Part shown: piece by piece, positions 23,092-32,901 of the stretch | Position numbering within the stretch: position 1 is the stretch's first letter | Layout: every line of letters starts with the position of its first letter | Assembly (NCBI GenBank): GCA_013146195.2 | Contig: CM028377.1 | Location: forward strand, 27,820,428-27,884,427 | DNA length: 64,000 nucleotides | Reading direction: 5' to 3' | Source: Codonopsis lanceolata | Lineage: Eukaryota; Streptophyta; Magnoliopsida; Asterales; Campanulaceae | The notes under the pieces: generated by a model | Seen by the model: the letters and a program-made list of their open reading frames with translations, nothing else | What the model was told of the DNA's origin: nothing | Databases searched by the model: none | Translations under genes and position numbers: made by a program

Positions 23092-24260
23092 TTGAAGAGG
23101 CATGGTGGAATGGTACGAAGAGGGAGATGCCGAAGTATGTTTCGAGATGTTTGACGTGCCAGCCAGGTAAGGCTCGAGCACCGGAGACCCGCCGGCTGCT
23201 TCATCCACTTGAGATTCCTGAGTGGAGGTGGGAGCATATCACCATGGATTTTGTTTCAGGTTGCCACGCACTGCAGAGGCTTGGATGCAGCTTTGGGTTG
23301 TCATTGATAGGTTGACTAAGTCTCTTATTTTATCCCTATTGCGATTTCCTGCCACAGTCACTACAAGTGGATTAGAGAGCCATGAGACTATCTCGGTACT
23401 GATAGCATTGTGTCGACAGAGACCCCAGATTTACTTCTAGGTTCGCATTTTCAGTGAGGCTTGGCACGAAGCCAATTTCCTCAAGATTACTGCATCCTCA
23501 CTGATGGTGGCCGAGCGATTGATACGCATCTTGGAAGATATGTTAATGCTGCAAGCATGGGTTTTAAGGGTAGTTGGGATTCACATCTACCGCTGGCTGA
23601 GTTTTATGTGATAATAATGCCTATCACGAGCATTGAGATGGCGCCGACGAGGTATTGAGTGGGCGTAAGTGTCAATCACCGATTTGTCGGGATGAGGTTG
23701 GTGGTAGCTTTGGGGTTCGAGATGTGCAACAAGCCACCGAGAGTGTGAAGTCGATTGAGATAGATTGCTTACCGCCCGAGTAGACAGTAAAGCTACGCAG
23801 ACAACCCAAGACGTGATCTTGAGTTTCAGTTGGTGACTTTGTGTTCTCGGCTGTACGCCTCGCACGTACTAGCGCTTAGAAGAAAGGGAAGCTTTCTCCC
23901 AAAGTTTATTGGTCCGTCGAGATATTAAGAGCGGATGGTTCTTTTGGCTTATAGACTATGTTACCACCGCCTATACCGGTGTTCATGATGTGTTTCATGT
24001 TTCGATGCTTCGTGAAGTACTCAAGGACGAGAGTCATTGTCCTTACTTACGAGGAGAATACCTTTGAGCCCGATCTTTCTTACTGAGAAACCGGAGGATC
24101 TTGATTCCAAGGAGCGAGTCTTGAGGACCAAGCGGATTCCTTTAGTGAAGGTCTTGTGGAAGAATCATGATATCGAGGAAGCCACATGAGACTCGAGCTT
24201 GAGATGAGGAGAAATACCATTACCTGTTGAGATTGCATGAATTTAGGGACTAAATTCCTT
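23092..24260 (+). pseudogene. Chromovirus integrase, decayed
   Basis: The start reads KYVSRCLTCQPGKARAPE (C-x2-C end of the zinc-binding region) and PLEIPEWRWEHITMDFVSG (core with first catalytic Asp). Later pieces in other frames include VHDVFHVSMLRE near 23980 and VLWKNHDIEEAT near 24155, parallel to the 20541-21029 segment. Many frameshifts and stops occur. The order matches the minus-strand copy. Confidence 0.8.
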
Positions 24261-24261
24261 T

Positions 24262-24274
24262 TAAGTGGGGGAGA
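24262..24274 (+). other. Polypurine tract of plus-strand chromovirus
   Basis: AAGTGGGGGAGA directly before the LTR. Confidence 0.8.
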
Positions 24275-27200
24275 TGTGAGAACCCAAACCCCATTTCATG
24301 TTTGTCATCATTATGACATGTTTGTAATATGTCTTTACATATTTGAGACTTCATTTCATTCTTATCGTGTTGGCATTGAATTGGTTAAGATCATAATAGA
24401 GTAATGCTTGCATGCCTTGTTGTTGTTGTTTCGGTGTTCAGATTAACGTGTTAGCACCTTAATAAGTCTCATGAGAGTCTTAATACCTTGCATACAAGAT
24501 TTACAATGTTCATCTTAGTTGTTTCATGCTTGGTTGGAAGTTTAGAAGCGTTGCTTCGTTTGTGTTTGAGGTTGTACATCATTGCTTGTATTGCCTTCTT
24601 TTCGTCTCGAGAGATGTTTGGTTGAGTTATAGGCCTTGAATACAAGCCATAACCATGTTTAAACAAGCCTTATACATGTTCATAGATTGGTTGCATTTGG
24701 AAATAAGATAATCAACTTATTACTTCACAGATTCAGTCCGGTTTTGGGCGAACTTCGGGAAAATTCTGGTACCAATCTACTAAAGAGAATTTTCTAAAAA
24801 TTTAGTATGTTCTACCTACATATGTTAGATACTCCCTGTAAAATATGGTATTTTTCCAAGGTGTATAAGTACCTCATTGAGGTCTTGACTTACGGCTGTG
24901 CCAGAATTCTGTTTTCAGGAAATCAGCTTCTGTACTTGAACTTGTAGTAGCCATATTTTGATGAATATAAGTCCAAATTGAGTAATTTAAAAGGCTAAAC
25001 TATATTTTAAAGAGTCTAGTTTCATAAAAATCAATAATCACCTCATTTTGGAGGTGTGAGATATTTATGGTCGATTTTACAAGATTGACTGTCTGTTGTC
25101 CAGATTTTACTGCATTTGTGAGTTTTGAGTGGATTTGGCTAATGACTCTTAACCCCTTGGCCCTTGGACGTCCTTGGTCACTCAAAGCCCTCTTTGTTGA
25201 CTTGTTTAAAACCCTTTTGAGCCTTTGATCATTTGCTTATCAATGGCTCACATGCCATAGCCAATGAGAAGCCTCTTAAAGCCCTTCACTTGGATTGGGA
25301 GTTTGAGGGAAGTATATAAACACAAATTCAGCCCTTTCAGCCATTTTTGTCTAACATAACCAGAGAATCAGAAGCTTGAGCTCCAATTTTCGTCCATGGT
25401 GGTCACACAAACTTAGGGGACCATTTCCCGAGATCCGTGGTCCGATTGTTGAACCGAGACCGCCAAATCGAAGCTCTTGATCATCTCTACAAGAATCCTC
25501 TCTTTAATCAACCTTTCCTCCATTAATCATAGGACTAAGGTGAGTGACAATTCCCTGAGATTTTCATGTTAAACAAAATAGCATGACCCCTTCATTATAG
25601 TTGTTTTAATGTTGATTGTGAACATCTTTTGTGAAGACACAACCTTCAATTCAACATATAAAATGTGAGTATGATTTTATGAAATCTCTATGAAGTTATG
25701 ATTTTGACATTTATTAAAGCATGAATGTTGTTTGTATTAAGCTTGGGAATAACTCTTGTGAAAGAATTCGGTTCAATTCAAGGTTTAACAAAATCACCGA
25801 AACTAGGGTTTGAAACTCGAGATTGTGTTTAAGGCTAGTTCGAGAACATGAACGGCTTAGTTATCAAGTTCTAAATGAACGGAGAACATAGGGAAGGGCA
25901 ATGTGATACATATAGTATCAATACTCTACTTGGTTGAATTTTAGTAAAACTCACCGGAGTTGAAATTAGAGTTATGAACAATAACGACTCCACAATCAAT
26001 CCTTACGACGAATATAGTTCGTTAGACTAATGAATTAGCTTACGATACTTTGAGATGGATTGATGTTTATGCCTTGATGTATGTGTGCTTATAAGACTCA
26101 ATCGAGTTCTTACGCGGTTGTGTGATCGTGTGAAATAAATGCATGATCGAGAGCATGTTATAGAATGATATATCTATTTGACATGATGAATTTAGTGCGT
26201 TAGACTAATGAATTAGCTTACGTGACTTTGGGATGGATTGAAGGGCATATTTGATATGTGTGCTTATAAGACTCAATCGAGTTCTTATGTGGTTTGTGTG
26301 ATCGTGTGAAATAAATGCATGATTGAGAGCATGTTGTAGAATAATGAATCTATTTGACATGTTGAATTCGCTCTTGTCGAATTCTTGTGTGATTCCTTAA
26401 GTGAGTAAACAACTACTTGTTGAATAAGTTTGCTCTTGTTGAACTTATTCCTTATTTGAGATTTCATGACCAAAACATCTACTTGGCATTGCATGAGTCC
26501 AGCTGACATATTTGATTGAGTCGTTGGTGTGACAATGCATCGCCATCACGAGTTATGGGGCTCGTGATAGTGATGGGTTGTTATACCGGGTTTTTATCAC
26601 ACACGCCTCCACTGTTGGCCACAGGTGGGGAAGTAGCACCTTTGCCGCAACCAAGAGAGCACATTGGAAAGTCTAAGTACCAAGAGAGAGCTTGGTACCG
26701 AGTAGAGAGCTCGGTACTTTGATACACTCATCACGGGTATCATTGGCACGAATGTTAACGCTATGTATTGCAGGAGCTACGTAGCGGCATCGGTTTCATA
26801 TCATATCCTCCGTATATGTGGTTTACCTTTATAGCACTTATGTGAAACAATGTGCTACCATGGATATGTGTTTTAAGTGTTTATTAAATGAACGCTTTGA
26901 TTGACTTGATATTAAAAATGATATCTTGATATGTATGCTGCATGATGCCATGACATGCATAATTGTTAACTCACAAAGTCTTTATGACTTACCCCCTCCC
27001 TTTTATCGCTTTTAGATCCGAGCCGCTCGTGTACCGCTCGTTGAGGTGCAGGATTTGCGCTTGTCCGTGATCGCACGCGACGAGGTTGTGGGTTTTAGAT
27101 GTCCTTATTTTGTTCTCGCTTTTGTAAGGACGTTGGGTATAGCAAGTCATTTAGACTTCGCTTGGGAATTTGGTTTCGTTGTATTTATGTCTATACTTGT

Positions 27201-27573
27201 ATTCTATTTTGAGTGCCGGCACATGTACGCCGAGCCTTGTATAGATGTAGTATAGTTCACGTGATTTATCTTCCGCTGGGCATTACTTTAGCTCTTATTT
27301 ATTTATGTTGTTCTCCGACATGTTGTAGCCGCCGAGGTATATCGCATGAACCGTAGTATTGGGTTCCTGTAGTAAAGTCGCCGATGATTTGGTATAATTG
27401 TATTAATTATTATATCGTGTAAAAAGTTTTAAAATTTCCTTTTGGTGCCGAGTCGCTTCAACTAAAATGTTGTGTCACGCCGTTTTCTTTAATTGAGTAT
27501 TTGCATGCATTGTTGTCCTATTTGGACGACTTGACTTGTGATTCCATCTCGGGGTCCGGGTCGGGTCGTCACA
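24275..27573 (+). repeat. Chromovirus 3' LTR (3.3 kb)
   Basis: Starts TGTGAGAACCCAAACCCC and ends GGGTCGTCACA (3299 bp). It contains internal near-duplicates, for example GACTAATGAATTAGCTTACG and CTTATAAGACTCAATCGAG, each seen twice about 180 bp apart at 26020-26290. The following bases are GTCGG, where the 2.9 kb repeat begins. I see no gene in it. Confidence 0.8.
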
Positions 27574-27576
27574 GTC

Positions 27577-27938
27577 GGAAATGGTGTATATCAACTTACC
27601 GAGCATTGTTCGCTCACCCCTTTCATAATCTTTTCACTTAGGTAATAAGTGAGATCCATTAGGGAGCTTTGTCTCTGTAGACCAGATGGCGGTTCCAAAA
27701 ATTCTAGATCTAGATTTTTATTTAATTAGATGATAGTATATTTATTAAGAATGGTTGACTTTTATTTACTATGGAATTTTGTAATACATTTTCTTGGGTT
27801 TTATTTTGACTTGAGTTAAAGGATGCATTAAGGTTTATTTATGATGAGTTTGAGAATATTTATGATTAAAGTTATGATTGTTGGTGACGTGACCAAATTG
27901 TGAGACCGCGGTGTCGGTACCGAGTTTAGGGTGTTACA
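27577..27938 (+). repeat. Gypsy LTR 3' fragment (copy 2)
   Basis: Same sequence as 10081-10444, ending GTTTAGGGTGTTACA. It is cut on the left by the chromovirus 3' LTR. Confidence 0.5.
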
Positions 27939-28190
27939 AAAACAATCAGAATTCAAATGGACGACCGAGATTGATCGTGCGGATGAAGAACTGTTTTAAT
28001 TTAAATAGTTTTTTTTTGAAATGTAAAAAGAAACAAAATTTGAAAAATAAATAAATAAAAAATAAGAATTTTTTTTTGGAACCTTGGAACCATGAACCGG
28101 ATTTAAGGTTCAAGGTTCATGGTAAAATCCAGTTCATCATACCCTTTGTCAAGAATCGGTGGTTCCGCAACTGTGAACCATATGAGCATG

Positions 28191-28780
28191 TGTAATACCC
28201 CCATCCCACATCGGATAGGTGTGGGAATTATTTTTGGTTTATAAGGTGACCACACACTACTACTAAGCACCAACATCAACTTTTGGGCCGACTTATGGTG
28301 GGTCTGATGATCCAAGGTATTGCGTGCTCAGTGGGCGAGTGTGTGGGCTATACGTAGCGGACCGGGCTTTCGGGCTTGGGACATTATAAATGGTATCAGG
28401 ACGGGTTCCGGCTGGAAATGTGGGAACAAAGTGTTGTGCGGGCCAAAGTACTACACCGCAGAAGGTGAGATCCACCTTTTGATCCCTGTACGAACCACCT
28501 CTTGAATTTGCATCGCCTGGGGTACGATTTGGCTTGGACAAGGACGTCAAAAATTTAAATGGGGGAGATTGTAATATCCCCATCCCACATCAGATAGGTG
28601 TGCGAATTGTTTGTGGTATATAAGGTGGCCACATATTACTACTAAGCACCAACAACCAACATTCTCAATAGATTTTTTGGTCGGCTTGTGGTAGGCCTGA
28701 TGACCCAAGGTATTGTGTGCTCAGTGGCCAGTATGTGCGCTACACGTAGCGGATCGAGCTTTCAGGTTTGGGATGTTACA
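28191..28780 (+). mobile_element. TRIM, copy 2
   Basis: A 590-bp element like the one at 10696, with the same terminal repeats, primer binding site (TGGTATCAG after the first repeat) and a purine tract that here reads ATGGGGGAGAT. It arose by duplication of the host segment, not by a new insertion, since the flanks are the same. Confidence 0.85.
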
Positions 28781-29087
28781 TCATGTCTACCCCCACGTCC
28801 TGACAACCATTATTACTCTCACCAAGGTGGCTTATTGAGCTCCCTAAGGAGATATACCATGCTCGCTATGTACTTGGCCCCCAACAAACAAAGTTAGGGA
28901 CTCTCTGCTTGTCGTGCTCATCTTTCTTCCTGAGCACAGACTTCTGCCCGTTGTTCAACTAGTCGCTTATCCAAGATGGGTAAAGTGCTCTCGTGTCGAG
29001 CACATGCTTGTTCATGTGTCTTTCATGTGGCACCAAGCTCACGCCAATGGCACGTGACAGTTATTTGGGCTCTTTGGGCATGACAGC

Positions 29088-29337
29088 TTATATAGTGTGA
29101 ACCATTTCAAAATCATTGAGTTCATCTTTATTTATTTTCTTACTTAACTGCATAGTTTACAAGCTTTCTGTCCCTAGCCTTTATTAAGATAGCTTCAAAG
29201 TTTTTCTGATAGCTCAAAGTTTGAAAAGTTGTTAGTAAACTTGAAAGAAACTTAACTAAAAGTTTTAAAGTGTACTCAAGTTATTCAACTCCAACCCCCC
29301 CCCCTTCTAGCCTAGTACGTACCCTCTGGAACTAACA
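29088..29337 (+). repeat. Copia LTR 3' fragment, copy 2
   Basis: Same as 11594-11838, with a longer C-run before TTCTAGC. Confidence 0.6.
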
Positions 29338-29341
29338 ACTA

Positions 29342-29518
29342 TTCCCTTTTTTTCTAAATAATTGTCTTCTTACCAAACATTTTCTACAAAATTCAATTTA
29401 TGTCATATGCACGAAGGGATTAAAAGAAACTACACATTAAACTAACATTTATAATATAGTCAATTTTTTTTTAATGATGTACCGAATTAAATATGACGAT
29501 TATTTAGACCGGATGGAG
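29342..29518 (+). mobile_element. Stowaway-like MITE, copy 2
   Basis: 177 bp with inverted ends, flanked by TA on both sides (29340-29341 and 29519-29520), the expected Tc1/mariner target duplication. In copy 1 the right TA has mutated to TT. Confidence 0.75.
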
Positions 29519-30022
29519 TATAATTTTCAAGGACGCTCAAGTTTCTTATTTTAATACAAACTTCTCAAACAAAACATCTCTCTATATAATAAGTTTCGAC
29601 TTTGAAGTTTGAACTTCTAAAAACGTTGAGAAATTGAATCAAACCCATCTTTTTAGAGTTTTGCACCGGAATATAATTCCATGTCTTTACAACTTCTAAC
29701 ACACACACTTACTCACATAGTGATGCCCATATGTTTACAGTTTAAATCGTGAACCGTAACCGTTTCTCAACCGTGTTAGAGAGATACCGTTGAACATGAA
29801 CTAGATTCGAACCGTCACCTATGGTCCGAATTATTCCTGAATCTCAACCATTGGTTTTGAAACGCTAAACCTGAACTGTCTGAACCTTTGAACCGGTCAA
29901 AATTCAAAAACAAAATTCAAAAGTTTGATGTGGGCAGTTTGGGCAGCCTTGTGCAACGGTCAAGTGACCGTTTTTGGTCCAAAAAAATGTGTTTTTTGTG
30001 TTTTTTTCTTCATTTCTTAGTC

Positions 30023-30160
30023 TATAAATACCCACTCTCATCTTCAATTTTTTTTCCATATTTGCTACTCTTCATCACTCTAATTCTCTCAAGTTATCAA
30101 CTCTGAAATCTCTTCATCTCTCAATTCTCAAGCTTCCAAGGTCCAAATTAATTGTAAGTT
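30023..30160 (+). promoter_or_regulatory. Promoter-like TATA box, leader and splice donor, copy 2
   Basis: TATAAATA at 30023-30030, CT-rich leader, then AATTGTAAGTTT, as in copy 1. Here the sequence downstream of the putative intron is not interrupted by Copia and leads to the open stretch starting at 30474. Confidence 0.35.
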
Positions 30161-30470
30161 TACTTATTAATTTTTATTAGTTACATTTTAATTATCTATA
30201 ATATTGATCTAAAACGTTTATATTTATCTCTAATATCATTAAGTACTATATAATTTTTATTAATTATGTATTACTATTATTATACTTACTATCAATTAAT
30301 TACTATCCCTTTTTATTATACATTATTGTATACTTCTATACTTACTTTAAAAATACTTTATACACCCATACTTACTGTAAAATTATTTTTACAATCTATA
30401 AATTAAATTTATACATTTTCATTTATACTACAAAAAGAAAATGTCTTTTTCCTTATCCCGTTAGGAGAGG

Positions 30471-30890
30471 GCACGAGCAAGGCTATTCCAGAAAATCATC
30501 CATTGTTCGTCCCCCGATGATAGTATATGGAAACATTTAGATACCCCAATTACTAATGAACCGAGCGATGATGAATTGGATACAAACAATCCAATAGGTG
30601 ATGAGCTGGTAATTCCCTCAATCCACACCTTCGAAACGCATCCTCGTACCAAACGTCCAACACAAAGTGAAGGTAGAACAACAAAAGGTCGAAGACGAGA
30701 TCAGGTCAAGGTGGAGATGGCGCTCATGGTCAAGGATAAGGTTTTGAACCATGAACTAGATCTGGCTCAACGGTTCAATACAGGAATCTTCCTACATGGT
30801 TTGTTGGTTCAGTTTAAGTTTACCATTTTATTTTATTTTAATAGGCGTGTTCAGTATTGCCATAAGGAAGACTTTGCAAACAAATATTGA
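30471..30890 (+). pseudogene. Unrecognised coding-like fragment after copy 2
   Basis: One frame is open from the end of the repeat (reading ARARLFQKIIHCSSPDD) through DELDTNNPIGDELVIPSI and a basic stretch (TKGRRRDQ) to a stop at 30888. There is no ATG near its start, so it would be an exon or a gene remnant downstream of the promoter-like stretch at 30023. I do not recognise the family. A link to a hAT gene is possible because of the AACCGT-rich upstream region, but I see no BED finger or hAT dimerisation motif. Confidence 0.3.
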
Positions 30891-30921
30891 AATTTTATTA
30901 TGTCAACCTTAAAATCGTTCT

Positions 30922-31112
30922 AGGGTTACAATTATATCAATAATGTTATGTTTACCAATATTCCTACAACTATTGTTACCACTAAGCCTTGGTGAAGACA
31001 AAATGTGTTTTAGTGGAAGACAACATTGCCCTCCACTAAGACTTAATGGTAACAATAGTGGTAGAATTAATCGTAAATCTAGCACTATTACAATTATATA
31101 TAAAGATACTAT
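30922..31112. mobile_element. Fold-back (MITE-like) inverted repeat
   Basis: The left arm has CTATTGTTACCACTAAG and the right arm CTTAATGGTAACAATAG, its near-complement, and the similarity extends outward on both sides (for example ATTATATCAATAATG against the complement of GCACTATTACAATTATA). The centre is near 31015. Consistent with this, both strands encode similar short peptides containing LLPLSL. There is no target duplication that I can define. Confidence 0.5.
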
Positions 31113-31525
31113 ACAAAACCCTAAAAGCCTAATTAAGAAACCGGACAAAACACAGTTGACGCAACAACGCGGTCACCTTCATCAACCAGAGGCAACCCCG
31201 TCATTGTCGGACGCGGTCACCTTTCCTATTTATGCGATCTTCTATTTGCCATTAACTTTGTTCGCAATTCCTCCTAAGACATGCGGTCGTCTTGTACTTC
31301 AACGAAGCAGTCGCCTTTTCCAAAACCCAACAGTCCGTACGCCCCCAGCCCTCCCCTTTAAGATCCCATCCAGTTCTACAACATGCCCGACCAATTCCTA
31401 TGAGGAACTGGCCTCTTTGCTAGGATAATCGAGTCATCACGTTCACAACACGACGATTTATAAACCGGAACCACCGGCTCAAGCTGTTTGGGCATCACTA
31501 CGGCCTTGCACGCACAAAAAAAAAT

Positions 31526-31574
31526 TAAATAAAAATAAAAATAAAAATAAAAATAAAAATAAATAAATAAATAA

Positions 31575-31636
<62 letters not shown>
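31526..31636. repeat. Compound microsatellite (TAAAA)n-(AAAT)n-(AT)n
   Basis: TAAAA units at about 31526-31560, AAAT units to about 31580, then an uninterrupted AT run to 31636. Likely length-variable. The surrounding 31113-31525 and 31637-31876 hold no gene that I recognise. Confidence 0.95.
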
Positions 31637-31639
<3 letters not shown>

Positions 31640-31884
31640 AAAACTAAAACAAATGGTCTTACAAATAGTTTACGTACGATTTATCACCTTGACCCGACTT
31701 AATTGGTGGATTGAATTGTGAGCGAGTAAAGCTCCGTTATACGAATTAAGAACAATAAGACAGTCTTACATGAAACCTACTTATATATGTAAATATATGC
31801 ACTACCTCCGTCCCAAATTTATTGTTTTTTTAACCGAACACACAGATTAAGAAAGAAAAAACATTTGACTTGATTACTAATATT

Positions 31885-32209
31885 TAGAGGTGTCAAACGG
31901 AAGGGCGGGAAAGCCTGAAAAAAGTGAAAAAGGCGGGCGAAAGGCGGGAAAGCCCGCAGGCTAGCCCAAACTGCCCTGCGTAGGGCCGCGGGCAAAATGG
32001 GCAAGCCCACGGGCTTTTGGGTTGCCTTAAGACTTAAGAGTAAGACACCCAACCAGTTTTCGAGCCCTTGATCTGCACAGAGTTAATATCTCCTACTCCT
32101 CCAACATTGGTTATCAAAACAAGCTCAAAGTAATCCTTTCCATAGATAGTGAATCTAACTCCACCATGTTTCTTGCACGGAACCCTGCACCCATCAATAT
32201 CATAAAGTC

Positions 32210-32245
<36 letters not shown>

Positions 32246-32893
32246 TAAGATACAGACCTTTGGTACATCACTGGAACAATGCCGCCTCTGTAGATGCCTA
32301 TCTTCTCCCAAGCAGGCTGAGCCATATCGAAATGTTGGAGGGGTGGGTTACACCAACCACCATTATTGCTAGGCTGATCAAAGTTTGGTGGGCAAAAATT
32401 AGTTGCAGTAATAGTCATAGATGACCCTTTCTTGCACGATTGTGGATCCGCCTTATAATCACAAATAATCTTGAAGCACTGCCCACAGGCTGCTCCATCA
32501 TTGAACAGCGCAGTGCTCAAAGCAGCGTAATAATCTTGAATCCTAATTTTCATTTTTGAGTAAGACACCCAATTAGTTGGGTGTCCCTAACCCTTAAGAG
32601 TAAGACTTACGGCTTAGTGGCTTACGGGTTTTGGACTTTTGGCTTACACAATTACACTTGGGCCTGGGCCAATTACTTAATAGTTATAACAATACAAAGT
32701 CCGGATTCTAGGGTCCATAAAATGCGGGCTGCCCACTGCCCACTCCGCCCCAACCCGCAAAAGCCCGCGGCCCGCACGGGCAAAGCCCGAAAAGCCCACA
32801 TCCTAATGGGTATAGAAAACACTAGTCCAACCCGCCCCTAATAGGAGGCGGGGAGGGCTTGCCCGCGGGCTTTTGCCCGATTTGACAGCTCTA
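31885..32893. mobile_element. Non-autonomous hAT element carrying an expansin gene fragment
   Basis: Ends are TAGAGGTGTCAAA at 31885 and the inverted TAGAGCTGTCAAA at 32893, typical of hAT elements. They are flanked by a perfect 8-bp duplication CTAATATT (31877-31884 and 32894-32901), the hAT hallmark. Subterminal regions are GC-rich with repeated GCCCGCGGGC and AAGCCC words. There is no transposase. The middle (32034-32557) is an alpha-expansin gene piece on the minus strand, flanked by 15-bp direct repeats of the element sequence. This is gene capture (transduplication) by a DNA transposon. Confidence 0.9.
32034..32553 (-). pseudogene. Captured alpha-expansin fragment, spliceable ORF
   Basis: Expansins loosen plant cell walls at acidic pH. 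Exon 1 (32553-32258) covers part of the double-psi beta-barrel domain: AALSTALFNDG, CGQCFKI, TATNFCPPN, NNGGWCNPP and the conserved HFD in PLQHFDMAQPAW. A 73-bp intron (32257-32185) with GT-AG ends holds a GA microsatellite. Exon 2 (32184-32034) starts VPCKKHGGVRFTIYG, the beginning of the second, cellulose-binding-like domain, and stops in element sequence shortly after KGSKTGWVS. The joined frame from ATG to TAA is 148 codons with no stop. The secretory signal, the N-terminal part of domain 1 and most of domain 2 are absent, and one conserved Trp after ADPQ is Ser, so it should not be a working secreted expansin. Retention of the intron shows capture at DNA level. Confidence 0.85.
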
Positions 32894-32901
32894 CTAATAT
32901 T

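Larger units (their letters stand above)
23092..27573 (+). mobile_element. Chromovirus (Ty3/Gypsy), 3' part, plus strand
   Basis: Plus-strand chromovirus remains: integrase zinc region, decayed core and GPY/F module, polypurine tract and 3' LTR. It is the same lineage as the minus-strand element at 17236-22991 but more decayed. The right end abuts copy 2 of the 2.9 kb repeat. Confidence 0.8.
27577..30473 (+). repeat. 2.9 kb direct duplication, copy 2
   Basis: Near-identical to 10081-12974 and in the same order. The left edge touches the chromovirus LTR, while in copy 1 the homologous LTR fragment extends about 160 bp further left. On the right the match ends at GGGCA, exactly where copy 1 has the Copia insertion, and unique sequence (CGAGCAAGGC) follows. 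It has no gene. Confidence 0.9.

Noticed and set aside
30943..31428. 161-codon open frame
   Set aside because: Its first part is the fold-back repeat, which also opens a frame on the other strand with a mirrored peptide; the rest has no motif.
31800..31835. Stowaway-like start CTACCTCCGTCCCAAATTTATT
   Set aside because: No matching inverted end was found within a plausible distance, so I do not call an element.
32200..32260. Coding extension ending in repeated SLSLSL after the expansin exon
   Set aside because: This is the GA/CT microsatellite in the intron read through; a proper GT-AG intron explains it and restores expansin homology in exon 2.
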